A stretch of 64,000 bases of DNA from JALZAI01 sp038212215 (GCA_038212215.1 JBBQUT010000005.1:1-64000), one strand, 5' to 3'; positions 8,031-15,646 are shown, counted from the stretch's first letter. Notes: generated by a model from the sequence alone, not told the origin. A program made the numbers and translations.

Positions 8031-8522
8031 TCGGCCATGATGCCGTGGGTTACCTGTTCGCACGAGGATCGCTGACCGGGTCAGCCCACAACTCGCCTGC
8101 GCGCTACGGGCGCTTGGCTATGTCGCGGGCAACGCACAGAACGGCAGCTGAGCGCAAAGGCACATTATCGCGGCACCTTCCTCTTGCAGATAAGTAAACA
8201 TCTCGGAGCTTGCGGCGCTGCACCTGTGCGCAGTCATCGGCAATAGCGGTTGATTGATTATGACGGCGGAGCTGCAGACGGTGCCCGCGAAGGGGACACG
8301 TACGAGCCGATTTGATCATTGAGCGCCTCAGCTTGGACGAGACTGCTGCGAACGTCTATCGAGGCTCGGGGGCCTAATTGCTTTCAGGACGTTGGCCGCC
8401 GAGCCGGCTTGCGAATTCGTGGTCGAGACTCAACCTGCCCGTGGCGCGAATCGTCGCCGTGAGCGGCGCCACTTGTGGAGATCCGGGTTTTACCGACCGT
8501 CCTCGCTAGGCGAGCGGCAGGT
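8031..8522. other. Intergenic stretch in the island without a recognisable gene
   Basis: About 490 bp. Only short frames are present, none with a ribosome-binding site and none resembling a family I know. Parts are less GC-rich than the neighbouring genes (for example near 8205-8330), which fits accessory or decayed DNA. Confidence 0.45.
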
Positions 8523-8984
8523 TTATGGCCGACCGTTGTCCGCGGTGGCGTCGAGCAGTTTCTGCAGGGTTATGGCTGCGGCGTTGAATTGTGGCTGGCC
8601 GACGAGGTGAGCCCAGTGGTGCTCGATTTCGGCGACCCGGTCGCCGGCGGCGTTGAGTGCTTGCCGGCCCCGTGGAGTCGGGTAGATCAGCTTCGCTCGG
8701 CCGTCGGAAGGGTCGGGTCGACGTTCGAGGTAGCCGAGCCGCTGGAGGTCATCCACCAGCTCGGATGTCGCGGCCAGGCTCAGTTGTGCGCGGGTTGCGA
8801 GTTCGGTGAGGCGGATGCCGTCGATGCCGAGGTTGCCGAAGATCTGCAGATGTGGCTCACGCAGATCCGGGTAGCCGCCCTGACCGGCCGCCGCGAACAG
8901 CTCCTGGCGGAACTCCCGCAGCAGGCGGACGAGGAGTTGACCGATAGCGAGGCGGTCGGGCGGCAGGTCTCTTGACGTCGGCAT
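8523..8984 (-). CDS. MarR family transcriptional regulator
   Basis: 153 residues. Winged-helix features are clear: RLTELATRAQLSLAATSELVDDLQRLGYLERRPDPSDGR holds the recognition helix and the wing with its conserved Asp-Arg (DPSDGRAK), followed by LIYPTPRGRQAL and a C-terminal dimerisation helix. The gene is divergent from the alpha/beta hydrolase at 9046. The 61-bp gap contains a double palindromic site (8998-9029) overlapping the place where both promoters must lie, so it probably represses itself and the hydrolase. Confidence 0.9.
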   Translation of the reverse strand: MPTSRDLPPDRLAIGQLLVRLLREFRQELFAAAGQGGYPDLREPHLQIFGNLGIDGIRLTELATRAQLSLAATSELVDDLQRLGYLERRPDPSDGRAKLIYPTPRGRQALNAAGDRVAEIEHHWAHLVGQPQFNAAAITLQKLLDATADNGRP

Positions 8985-8997
8985 ATCCGCCGATCAT

Positions 8998-9029
8998 ACT
9001 TCGGTTACCGAAGCTTCGGCAACCGAAGT
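8998..9029. promoter_or_regulatory. Double operator for the divergent MarR/hydrolase pair
   Basis: Two adjacent copies of CTTCGG-N3-CCGAAG (8999-9013 and 9014-9028) together make a 32-bp near-perfect palindrome with one mismatched pair. Each copy is itself an inverted repeat of the size bound by a MarR dimer. It sits 14 bp from the MarR start and 16 bp from the hydrolase start. Confidence 0.8.
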
Positions 9030-9045
9030 ATCGAGGAGGAACGTC

Positions 9046-9891
9046 ATGATTTTCGCTGCAGACGACACGGCGATGGACGTGCCCACGCGGCTCGGCGCGC
9101 TGCGCGTAAGGATGTGCGGCTCCGGTCCGCCAGCGGTGCTGTGGCACAGCCTGTTCGTGGATTCCGCCACCTGGGACCGGGTTCTGCCCCTGCTGGGCGA
9201 GCACCGTCGTCTGATCCTGATCGACGGCCCGAGCCATGGCAGGAGCGCCGCTACCCGGCGCCGGTTCACCCTGCAGGACTGTGCCGACGCCACCGGCGAC
9301 ATACTTGATCACCTCGGCGTCCATACGCCGGTGGACTGGGTGGGCAACGCCTGGGGCGGTCACGTCGGCATCGTGTTCGCCGCGGGGAAGTCCGAGCGGT
9401 GCCGGAGTCTGATCACCATCGGCACACCGGTGCGCGCGCTCAACCCGGCCGAGCGGCGGCGGATTGTTCCGCTCGTCGTCCTCTATCGGATCCTGGGCCC
9501 GGTCCGGCTGCTCGTCAAAGGTGTCGAAGATGCACTGCTCGGCGCCGAACCTCCTTCGACAGATGCGCAAGTGATTAGCTTTGCCCTTCGGGGTGCGGAT
9601 CGGCGGGGCATGTATGCCGCTATGAGGTCGGTCATGCTTCAGCGCCCGGACTTGACGTCCGTCCTCGCACCGCTCGTAACGCCGACATTGATTGTGGCCG
9701 CCGAGCAGGATGCCCTGTGGCAACCGACTGAGGCCCGCTCCGCAGCCGGACATTTCCCGCACCGGGCCTTCGGCACAGTCCCGGGCGCCGGACACGTCGC
9801 ACCACTGCTACAACACGCCCCCGCCCTCGCAGAACTGGTAAGCGACTTCTGGCAAGACCAGGCACCTTCAGCACCCGACAACGGAGACTGA
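9046..9891 (+). CDS. Alpha/beta hydrolase-fold protein with Ala in place of the nucleophile Ser
   Basis: 281 residues. The alpha/beta hydrolase fold is clear: VLWHSLFVDSATWDRVLPLL, then RLILIDGPSHGRS, then the nucleophile-elbow region VDWVGNAWGGHVG at about residues 97-109, PTLIVAAEQDALWQP with the acid, and GAGHVAPLLQ with the base His. The elbow reads G-N-A-W-G instead of G-x-S-x-G, so the nucleophile is missing. Either the protein is a non-hydrolytic member or another residue acts. A strong GAGGAGG ribosome-binding site precedes ATG 9046. It is probably repressed by the divergent MarR gene. Confidence 0.85.
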   Translation: MIFAADDTAMDVPTRLGALRVRMCGSGPPAVLWHSLFVDSATWDRVLPLLGEHRRLILIDGPSHGRSAATRRRFTLQDCADATGDILDHLGVHTPVDWVGNAWGGHVGIVFAAGKSERCRSLITIGTPVRALNPAERRRIVPLVVLYRILGPVRLLVKGVEDALLGAEPPSTDAQVISFALRGADRRGMYAAMRSVMLQRPDLTSVLAPLVTPTLIVAAEQDALWQPTEARSAAGHFPHRAFGTVPGAGHVAPLLQHAPALAELVSDFWQDQAPSAPDNGD

Positions 9892-9953
9892 CCTGACACT
9901 TCGGCACCCGTGCACGCTGGCCGCCGATCACCGCGACCCCGCCGATAGATCAT

Positions 9954-10112
9954 AGCGGCGCTACCAGCGCCTGTGCACTGGTCACCGAGAAGGACGTCAC
10001 CAGCACCATCGGCACCGACCCCGGCAAGGGCAGCGCATACCGCAGCCACGGTGTGACCCAGTGCCAGTACGGCAGCTTCCCGACCGAGGTCGTGCTCGTC
10101 GACCGGGGATAA
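9954..10112 (+). pseudogene. Fragment of a secreted/lipoprotein domain (DUF3558-like)
   Basis: An open stretch of about 52 codons ending in TAA at 10110-10112, with no start codon or signal peptide. It encodes CALVTEKDVTSTIGTD and later HGVTQCQYGSFPTEVV, the two Cys-containing segments typical of actinobacterial lipoproteins of the DUF3558 kind. Both ends are missing, so it is a remnant. The family name is a resemblance by eye only. Confidence 0.45.
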
Positions 10113-10184
10113 CTGGGCCGAACTCGCCGGACTCGGCGTCGCTCTGTTAGCGACCTGGCGCAACAGCTCGACTTGCCCCGACCC

Positions 10185-10465
10185 CTCCTTCGTCCGAGAG
10201 CGGATCAGGTCCTCGGCGATCGCCCGCGCGTCGGGCAGCGAGCGGGCCAACCAGTTGAGCTTGGTCACCACCAGCGTGTCCCCGGCTCGGCACGCGGCCA
10301 GCGACTCGCGCAGCCCGCGCCGGTTTCGGTTGGTGCCGGTGAGGCCATCGTCGACATAGATGCGTCGACGTCCACGCCGAGTTCGTTCAGCCCGTTTGCG
10401 TTGGGCCGTGAGGGTCTCGCTCCTCGGTAGACACGGCGGGCGTAGCCGATCAATACTCCAGACAT
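10185..10465 (-). pseudogene. Degenerate serine recombinase/Tn3-type resolvase
   Basis: Read on the minus strand from ATG 10465 it begins MSGVLIGYAR, the start of resolvases, including the catalytic-domain Tyr-Ala-Arg. It then loses frame. The remainder appears in other frames: VSTEE directly after the first break, then YVDDGLTGTNRNRRGLRE and AGDTLVVTKLNWLARSLPD. At least three single-base indels are needed to rebuild the N-terminal catalytic domain. The C-terminal helix-turn-helix is absent. This is a dead recombinase from a transposon or from the island itself. Confidence 0.8.
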
Positions 10466-10581
10466 TAAGACCTTCGCTGGGGCGCGGTCGACCGCGCCGG
10501 CTGGCGCGGCAGTTGACGACCGCGCCAGCCGCTGACATCCAAGTTGCGACTCTCGCCCTCCGTACGGCAGAATGTATACAG

Positions 10582-10845
10582 GTGACGGTGACCACGGGAG
10601 CTTCGGAGACCTGGCAGGCGCGCATTTCCCACGAACTCGCCGCTCAGCTGCGTAGCGACGCTGAGGTCCTCGGCCTCGACGGCCGCACCGAGATCGTGAA
10701 GGCAGCCCTGGAGCTGTTGCACCGGCGTGCCGCGGAGGAACGCATGGCCCGCAGCGTCGACGCCTTCTACGGCGACACTCGACCGCCGCTACCGGTCGGT
10801 GCCCGGCCGGCCCGCAACGACGATCTCACCGATGCCACTCCCTGA
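10582..10845 (+). CDS. Ribbon-helix-helix type antitoxin of a MazEF-like pair
   Basis: 87 residues from GTG 10582, or 85 from GTG 10588. The N-terminal strand and two helices (TWQARISHELAAQLRSDAEVLGLDGRTEIVKAALELLHRRAAEERMA) look like a ribbon-helix-helix or MazE-type DNA-binding domain. The C-terminal tail (VDAFYGDTRPPLPVG) is the likely toxin-binding part. It overlaps the toxin start by 14 bp. The pair is probably autoregulated, as is usual for type II systems. Confidence 0.75.
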   Translation: MTVTTGASETWQARISHELAAQLRSDAEVLGLDGRTEIVKAALELLHRRAAEERMARSVDAFYGDTRPPLPVGARPARNDDLTDATP

Positions 10846-11161
10846 ACCGTTTCGAGGCGAAGTGTGGGACGTCGACTTCGACGAGTTCGGGCCACAGCCG
10901 GCAGTCGTGCTCAGCATCAACCCGCTCGATGCCCGGCTGGGGCACGTAGCGGTGATACCGGTGACAGGCACCGCAGGCCCCGATCAGACCCACCTGCCGT
11001 TGAGCGCCGACGCCGGGCTCACCCGCTACGACGAGTCCTACGCCGACATCACCGCCCTCCAGCCCGTCGACCGCGCTCGCCTACTGACCAAACGCGGACT
11101 GCTCACCACCAACGAACTCGACACGCTGACCCGTCAGCTCGCCGTATACCTCGGGATCTGA
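10832..11161 (+). CDS. MazF/PemK-family mRNA interferase toxin
   Basis: 109 residues. The family start RGEVWDVDFDEFGPQPAVVLS carries the conserved Gly-Glu/Asp-(V/I)-W and the strand ending VVLS. VAVIPVTGTAG and the Asp/Ile-rich segment YADITALQPVDRARLL follow, with the C-terminal LDTLTRQLAVYLG helix. MazF toxins cleave mRNA at short motifs. ATG 10832 overlaps the antitoxin gene. It appears intact, so the pair may be the feature that has kept this part of the island. Confidence 0.85.
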   Translation: MPLPEPFRGEVWDVDFDEFGPQPAVVLSINPLDARLGHVAVIPVTGTAGPDQTHLPLSADAGLTRYDESYADITALQPVDRARLLTKRGLLTTNELDTLTRQLAVYLGI

Positions 11162-11739
11162 CAGCCGGGCTTCAAACTCGCGGACCGTCGCCGGTTGCTC
11201 GCAACCGTAAGACGTTCGACGGATTCTCCCGGTGGTCGCAACAGAGCGTGTTGGCAAGCCTATTCGGGCCGGCGAGAACCCAAGGCCCCGCTACATCGGA
11301 TTGATCACTCGCGGTCGGACCCAAACGGCGTCGGCGGGGTGGAGGACGTTTACGGGGACTATGGCCGGGCGGATTGAGCACCTGCCCGACTTCCCGCCGA
11401 CGCTGCGCTGGCCGCCGCCCTGGCCGCCGCTCACACGCTGCTTCGCCTGCGATCACGGCGAGCTCGTCCCGAGGGACGTCGGCCGATCTGATCCGGATGG
11501 CTGCGGCCCGATGTTTGGGGGTGGTGCCTGAGCCGAGGTTCTTCACCTCATCGGCGGTCAGGGCGTTCGTCGGACACCCTCAGACTGACCTCTCGCCAAG
11601 CGTGTTCGTCGCCTCGTGACCCGACATGGCGCGCAACAGCTCGGCGAACTCTCCGATCATCGACTGGTACGGGGCGCTGGGCGGCGGGATCGTCATCGAC
11701 GAGCCAGCCCAGTGCCGATCTTCGTGCCCACACGCGGCA
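11162..11739. other. Stretch without an intact gene downstream of mazF
   Basis: About 580 bp. I see no supportable gene. It contains an IS-end-like sequence at 11221-11243 and short frames of low-complexity protein. A minus-strand frame near 11580-11730 (SAPYQSMIGEFAELLRAMSG) looks protein-like but has no start and no family I recognise. Confidence 0.45.
11221..11243 (-). repeat. IS-end-like repeat, left copy
   Basis: Its reverse complement begins TGTTGCGACCACCGGGAG and matches 12558-12580 at 19 of 23 positions in opposite orientation. TGTTG...ACCACC is the look of terminal repeats of IS481/IS3-type elements. The two copies point away from each other, so they are not the two ends of one element enclosing the LysR fragment. 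Confidence 0.4.
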
Positions 11740-12474
11740 TCGCGCCGGACCCGAAGGCAGCTAATTGACGAGCTGCAGTTGGCGCACGAGCAGATCCAGG
11801 ACGCGGTCACACGCGCAGTCGACGCAGGACGCAAGATCGCAGCGCGGCTGCGGATCGGCTACCTGTCCGCCGCAATCGGCCACCACCTCTTAGGGCTCAT
11901 CGACTCATTCCAAAGGTCCCATCCAGGCTGCGAGGTCTCCATCACCGAGACCACGCTCGCCGACCTCTTCGGCCCGTTACGGCGGGCCGAAATCGATCTG
12001 TCCATACTGCCGCTGCCCGTCCGTGAACATGACCTGACGGTGGGACCGGTTCTAATGACCGAGCCGGCGTTGATCGCCGCCCAGTCCGGCCACCGCCTGA
12101 GCCGACGCAACTCGGTGTCCTTAGACGATCTTCGGGACGAGACGATATTGAGTGTGCGGCACCTGCCGCCGTACTGGATCCAGCACCACCACGCAGCCGA
12201 AGACCCTCGACCAGCCAGCGTGAATCCCCCACTACCGGCCACGACGCCGGAGGTGAGCGGCTTCCCGGAGCTGCTCACCTTCGTCGCCGCCGGGCGAGGC
12301 GTCGCGGTCGTCGGCGAACAATCCGCCGCCTACTACACAAGGCCCGGACTCACCTGCCTGCCGTGCGCCGACCTGCCACCATTCCAATACGCAGTCGTGT
12401 GGCGCACAACGGTTCGCGACGCGAACGCCAACGCCTTTGTTCGATATGCAAGCCACGTGAACAGGACATGCTGA
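11740..12474 (+). pseudogene. LysR-family regulator lacking its DNA-binding domain
   Basis: The readable part starts in the linker helix (RRQLIDELQLAHEQIQDAVTRAV) and continues through a complete LysR substrate-binding domain: LRIGYLSAAIGHHLLGLIDSFQRSHPG, then LTVGPVLMTEPALIAAQSGHRLS, then FPELLTFVAAGRGVAVVGEQSAAYY. The N-terminal winged helix-turn-helix is gone. The frame extends back to 11626, but those residues do not resemble a LysR N-terminus. It is a 5'-truncated gene, probably cut by an insertion or deletion; it could in principle still make an effector-binding domain. Confidence 0.8.
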
Positions 12475-12557
12475 ACCGGCAATCGTGTTCGCACCTGCAC
12501 GTTCTCCGTCGCCATGTGATGAGCGAACCGGATGACCAACCCCCCCACTCAGTCAGG

Positions 12558-12580
12558 TGTTGTGATCACCGCGAGAACCC
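12558..12580 (+). repeat. IS-end-like repeat, right copy
   Basis: Begins TGTTGTGATCACCGCGAG and is inverted relative to 11221-11243. It lies directly before the hairpin at 12578-12612. Confidence 0.4.
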
Positions 12581-12612
12581 AGGGATCCCCTAACGGGCAC
12601 GGGATCCTTGGG
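12578..12612 (-). terminator. Hairpin downstream of the second reductase gene
   Basis: A 12-bp stem with one mismatch pairs CCCAGGGATCCC (12578-12589) with GGGATCCTTGGG (12601-12612) around an 11-nt loop. It lies 34 bp past the stop of the minus-strand gene at 12647 and about 100 bp past the LysR fragment, so it could serve both directions. There is no T tract. Confidence 0.55.
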
Positions 12613-12646
12613 TGGCCCGAGCCCGCGCCGATCCGAGGTCGGGTAT

Positions 12647-13210
12647 TCAGCGCCTGGTCTCGTACCTGGTCAGGAGCACGCCGTCGGGGAACGTCTGGGT
12701 CTCTACCAGGTTCAGGTTCACCCAGCCGTCCAGGGCCGTGAAGAACGGCGTGCCGCCGCCCAACAAGACCGGGTGGGTGACGATCGCGTACTCGTCGATC
12801 AGCCCGGCCCGCATGGCCGCCGCGGCGAGGGTGGCGCCGCCGACGTCCATGGGAGCGCCATCCTCAGTCTTGAGCCGGGTGATCTCGCTGACAGCGTCGC
12901 CGGTGACCAGGCGGGCGTTCCAGTCGACCGCGCTGGTCGTCGAGGAGAACACCACCTTCGGCATGTCCCGCCAGCGGCGGGCGAACTCGATCTGCGCCGG
13001 TGTGGCGCCAGGCTGCTCGTCGGCGGTCGGCCAGTGGGAGCTCATCGTCTCCCACAGTTTGCGCCCGTACAGCGCCAGGCCCGTCGCCCCCACCCGGTCG
13101 GACCACCACTGGAACAGCTCGTCGCTCGGCAAGCTCCAGCCGAGGTCGTCGCCGGGCGCGGCGATGTAGCCGTCCAGGCTCAGGTTCATGCCGAAGGTCA
13201 GTTTCCGCAT
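12647..13210 (-). CDS. Dihydrofolate reductase/RibD C-terminal family protein (second)
   Basis: 187 residues. The N-terminus MRKLTFGMNLSLDGYIAAPGDDLGWS, ALYGRKLWETMSSHWP, a central PKVVFSSTT, and DVGGATLAAAAMRAGLIDEYAIVTHPVLLGGGTPFF are all hallmarks of the family. ATG 13210 follows GGGAGG with good spacing. A longer frame to 13255 lacks a site. It is likely an NADPH-dependent reductase of unknown substrate and appears intact. Its reading frame is unlike the gene at 6157, so the two came separately. Confidence 0.9.
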   Translation of the reverse strand: MRKLTFGMNLSLDGYIAAPGDDLGWSLPSDELFQWWSDRVGATGLALYGRKLWETMSSHWPTADEQPGATPAQIEFARRWRDMPKVVFSSTTSAVDWNARLVTGDAVSEITRLKTEDGAPMDVGGATLAAAAMRAGLIDEYAIVTHPVLLGGGTPFFTALDGWVNLNLVETQTFPDGVLLTRYETRR

Positions 13211-13657
13211 GGCGTCAGCCTCCCGTGAGTCGGTATTCGGCGTACAGACCAACACTGCACGGAAAATTCATCGGTCAGAAGATCAAGCATCGCATCCCGA
13301 CGAGCTTCGTGGCGTCCAAGGCGCCCGACTGGCGTTCGATCTCTGTGCTGGACAAACCGGCGGGAGGAACACCCATCGCCCCGCCGTACAAGTCACCGCC
13401 GACGACGATCGCCTGCAACGCGTTGTTGATTATGGCTCGTCTCGTAAGACTCTCCTGTGCGGAACGACCGGTCGGCGCCTCACACGGAACGTTCTGCGGG
13501 ACGGCCGGCGCGCCAGATAGCGTTGGCGGGAGTAGTCGCCTTTGACGGTCGCATTCGCGAGGGTCTGCCTGGCGTGAAGCCGCTCGGGCCGCCGACCCGT
13601 GCGGACTGACGTCTCCTTATGGGACCGTGATTCATTCTCGAAGGGGAGGGCGAGACG
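13211..13657. other. Island stretch without an intact gene
   Basis: About 445 bp. On the minus strand a frame from about 13435 to 13280 encodes a protein-like segment (NALQAIVVGGDLYGGAMG, then SGALDATKLVGMR) with no start. It may be a remnant of a flavin or reductase-type protein, but I cannot name it. Nothing else is supported. Confidence 0.4.
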
Positions 13658-14140
13658 ATGTATCCGTGGCAGTCGCCGTTCGTCGCTGACGTTGAGCCTG
13701 TGAAAGTGGAGCGCTACGTCGGTTGGGATTTGTACCGCCCGGCGGCCGGTGGGGGTGGCGACACGCCTGCGGTGGCGTTGGTGCATGGTGGTCCGCTGCC
13801 GCTCGCGCTGCCGGTGCCGGTGCCGGTCAAGGACTGGCCTCTCTACCGTGGCTATGCGTCGCTCGCGGCGCGCGCCGGGATCGTTGCCGCGGTGATCGAC
13901 CATGGTTTGCACAGTCCGGCGGACTACCGGGCCGCGTTCGCCGACATTCGCACCGCGATCGGCGCCGTGCGCGACGACATCGGCGTCGATGTCGAGGTGA
14001 TTGAGGTGCCGGAAGGCCAACACGGTTTCGACGCATTGCCTCCGGTGCCGGGCGCGGTCGAGGCCGTGCGCGCGGGCGTCGTCGCGGTCCGGGCCGCGCT
14101 GACCGATCGATGGTGGCCGCCCGGACGGGGTGGGCCGTGA
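13658..14140 (+). pseudogene. Alpha/beta hydrolase with an internal in-frame deletion
   Basis: A 160-codon frame with a good GGGGAGGGCGAG ribosome-binding site. The N-terminal half has the start of a dienelactone-hydrolase-like fold: WDLYRPAA, VALVHGGPLPL, and the helix YASLAARAGIVAAVIDHGL. The C-terminal part has VDVEVIEVPEGQHGFD, the end of the same fold with the base His. The middle, which should hold the G-x-S-x-G or G-x-C-x-G nucleophile and the acid (roughly 80-100 residues), is missing at the join AIGAVRDDIGVDVEV. The frame is open but the enzyme cannot be functional as a hydrolase. Confidence 0.7.
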
Positions 14141-14459
14141 TCGCTCAGGTGGTGCCTAGGCCGCCATCACGAAGGCGACACCAGAACAACTCAACCACCC
14201 TGCGGCCTTGGACGCGCGCCTACCCGTGAAACGTCGCTCAACCGGACGGCCACGACGGACCCTGCGGCCGGTCACCCGACGTCGGCAAGCTAGCCGTCCG
14301 CTGATTGCTCGTCAGCCGGACGTGATTCTGCGATCGCAGACCTTGGCGTGCGCACCTACTGATCTATTTCGAGGCCGTGATCAGGGGCCGTAAAGCCGCG
14401 TAGGTGGCGGCGAACAGAATGTGGTCGGTCTGAGCGTGATGGCAATAACTCGGCGGTAG
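14141..14459. other. Right island flank, no gene seen
   Basis: About 320 bp with no credible reading frame. It ends at the tRNA-Ser 3' copy. Confidence 0.5.
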
Positions 14460-14512
14460 GACTCGGAAGCGTGGGTGGGTAAGACCCCCCTGGGTTCGAA
14501 TCCCACCGCCAC
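14460..14512 (+). repeat. Right attachment-site-like copy of tRNA-Ser 3' half
   Basis: 53 bp matching tRNA-Ser 5603-5655, with an anticodon-loop-like ACTCGGAAG, a variable arm, and a T-arm identical for the last 22 bp. The 5' half of a tRNA is absent upstream, and the acceptor end diverges after CGCCAC, so it is not a working tRNA. In the minus orientation the VOC gene ends 6 bp after it. Confidence 0.7.
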
Positions 14513-14517
14513 GCGGG

Positions 14518-14988
14518 CTATAGGACGTGCGTGCCGTACATCTCACCGAGTGGGTCGGCGATGAGTTCCAGGCGCGCGCCATCCGGATCGCGGAAGTAGA
14601 CCGAGACTTCGCTGTGCACTTCGTGCTCGACGCCCGCGTCGCTCAGTCGCTTGACGAGCGAATGCCAACGCGACGGCTCGACGGAGATCGCCATGTGGTG
14701 CAGCCCGCCAAGCACCTCTGCGTATCCGCCTACGTCCAGGCCGGGGAAGTCGAAGAAGGCGAGCAGGTTGCCGTTGCCGATATCGAAGAAGAAGTGCGAT
14801 GAACCCGGGTAATCGCGGTTCTCGATGAGTTCGGTCAGCGGGAAACCGAGGACGTCCTGATAGAACCGGATCGTTCGCTCGACGTCACCGCTGATCAACG
14901 CCGTGTGGTGCAGCCCGCGCGCAGTGGACGCCGGGCGCTGCTCGGCACGGTGCAGGTATCGATCTCGTAGTGCGGCGCGGTCGGTCAT
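14518..14988 (-). CDS. VOC-superfamily (glyoxalase/bleomycin-resistance-like) protein
   Basis: 156 residues. Two beta-alpha-beta modules are visible: GLHHTALISGDVERTIRFYQDVLGFPLTE and then GGLHHMAISVEPSRWHSLVKRLSDAG, with VYFRDPDGARLELIAD at the end. The metal-ligand pattern (His in LHHTAL, Glu in RLELIA) is kept. Substrate is unknown. The start is the ATG at 14988 (MTDRAALRDRYL). Its upstream region carries repeated TGTCCGRACAC motifs (15011-15063), suggesting regulation by a dedicated repressor encoded elsewhere. Confidence 0.88.
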   Translation of the reverse strand: MTDRAALRDRYLHRAEQRPASTARGLHHTALISGDVERTIRFYQDVLGFPLTELIENRDYPGSSHFFFDIGNGNLLAFFDFPGLDVGGYAEVLGGLHHMAISVEPSRWHSLVKRLSDAGVEHEVHSEVSVYFRDPDGARLELIADPLGEMYGTHVL

Positions 14989-15010
14989 GGCGTTATTGAA
15001 ACACCAGCAT

Positions 15011-15063
15011 CGTCCGAACACCACGGTGTCCGGACGCCAACAAAGTAGTGGTGTCCGAACACC
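15011..15063. promoter_or_regulatory. Repeated palindromic motif upstream of the VOC gene
   Basis: 15011-15036 is a 26-bp imperfect palindrome with arms CGTCCGAACACC and GGTGTCCGGACG. A further copy of TGGTGTCCGAACACC lies at 15049-15063. The site begins 23 bp before the VOC gene start and is also upstream of nothing else on that strand, so it is a likely operator. Confidence 0.6.
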
Positions 15064-15085
15064 CGGTGGGCTGTGGAGCCAAGCC

Positions 15086-15646
15086 TCAGGCCTGCTTGAT
15101 GGCCGAAATCTCGAACTCAAGCGTGATCTTGTCGCTCACCAGGACGCCGCCGGTCTCGAGAACCGCGTTGTAGGTGATGCCGTAGTCGCCCCGACTGATG
15201 GCCGTCGAACCTTCGAAACCGATCCGCTTGTTGCCGAATGGGTCGGTCGCCGAGCCCTGGTATTCGAGCGGGATGGTGATCGACCGGGTGACGTCCTTGA
15301 TCGTGAGGTCGCCGGTCACGACGAAGTCGTCGCCACCGTCATGCTTGATCGAGGTCGACAAAAAGGTGATCTGCGGGAACGTCTCCGCGTCGAGGAAGTC
15401 GTTGGTGCGCAGGTGACCGTCGCGCTGCGCGTTGCGTGTATCGATGCTGGCGACCTCGACCGTGACCGACGCGCTGGACTTGCCAGGGTCCGTGCCGTCG
15501 ATCGTGGCACTGCCCTCGAATGCGTTGAACGAACCGCGCACCTTGGTCACCATGGCATGCCGTGCCACGAATCCGACACGCGTATGGGTCGGGTCGAACA
15601 GGTAACTGCCCGTCAGGGTGCTGAAGTCGGTGAGTGTGTTGGTCAT
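15086..15646 (-). CDS. YceI family protein
   Basis: 186 residues. The YceI lipocalin-like barrel is clear from GSYLFDPTHTRVGFVARHAMVTKVRGSF, then FEGSATID, NAQRDGHLRTNDFLDAETFPQITF, GDLTIKDVTRSITIPLEY and RIGFEGSTAISRGDYGITYN. Members bind isoprenoid or other lipophilic ligands. There is no signal peptide, so this one should be cytoplasmic. ATG 15646 follows GGAGG at a good distance. It lies upstream of the VOC gene on the same strand with a roughly 100-bp gap that contains the operator-like repeats. Confidence 0.92.
   Translation of the reverse strand: MTNTLTDFSTLTGSYLFDPTHTRVGFVARHAMVTKVRGSFNAFEGSATIDGTDPGKSSASVTVEVASIDTRNAQRDGHLRTNDFLDAETFPQITFLSTSIKHDGGDDFVVTGDLTIKDVTRSITIPLEYQGSATDPFGNKRIGFEGSTAISRGDYGITYNAVLETGGVLVSDKITLEFEISAIKQA

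Larger units (their letters stand above)
5634..14512. mobile_element. Degenerate genomic island integrated at tRNA-Ser
   Basis: About 8.9 kb between tRNA-Ser(CGA) and an isolated copy of its 3' half. The content is accessory: two unrelated RibD-C-type reductases, an epoxide hydrolase, a MarR/hydrolase pair, a RelB/MazE-type antitoxin with MazF, and at least four broken genes including a serine recombinase. The core synteny seen on both sides is missing here. No integrase is intact, so the island looks immobile. The boundaries are inferred from the tRNA repeat alone. Confidence 0.6.

Noticed and set aside
13280..13435. Protein-like minus-strand segment (NALQAIVVGGDLYGG...)
   Set aside because: No start or complete domain; too short to assign. 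I list it only as part of an unassigned stretch.
14460..14512. A functional second tRNA-Ser gene
   Set aside because: The 5' half is missing and the acceptor end is not complementary to anything upstream, so it is a 3' copy only.
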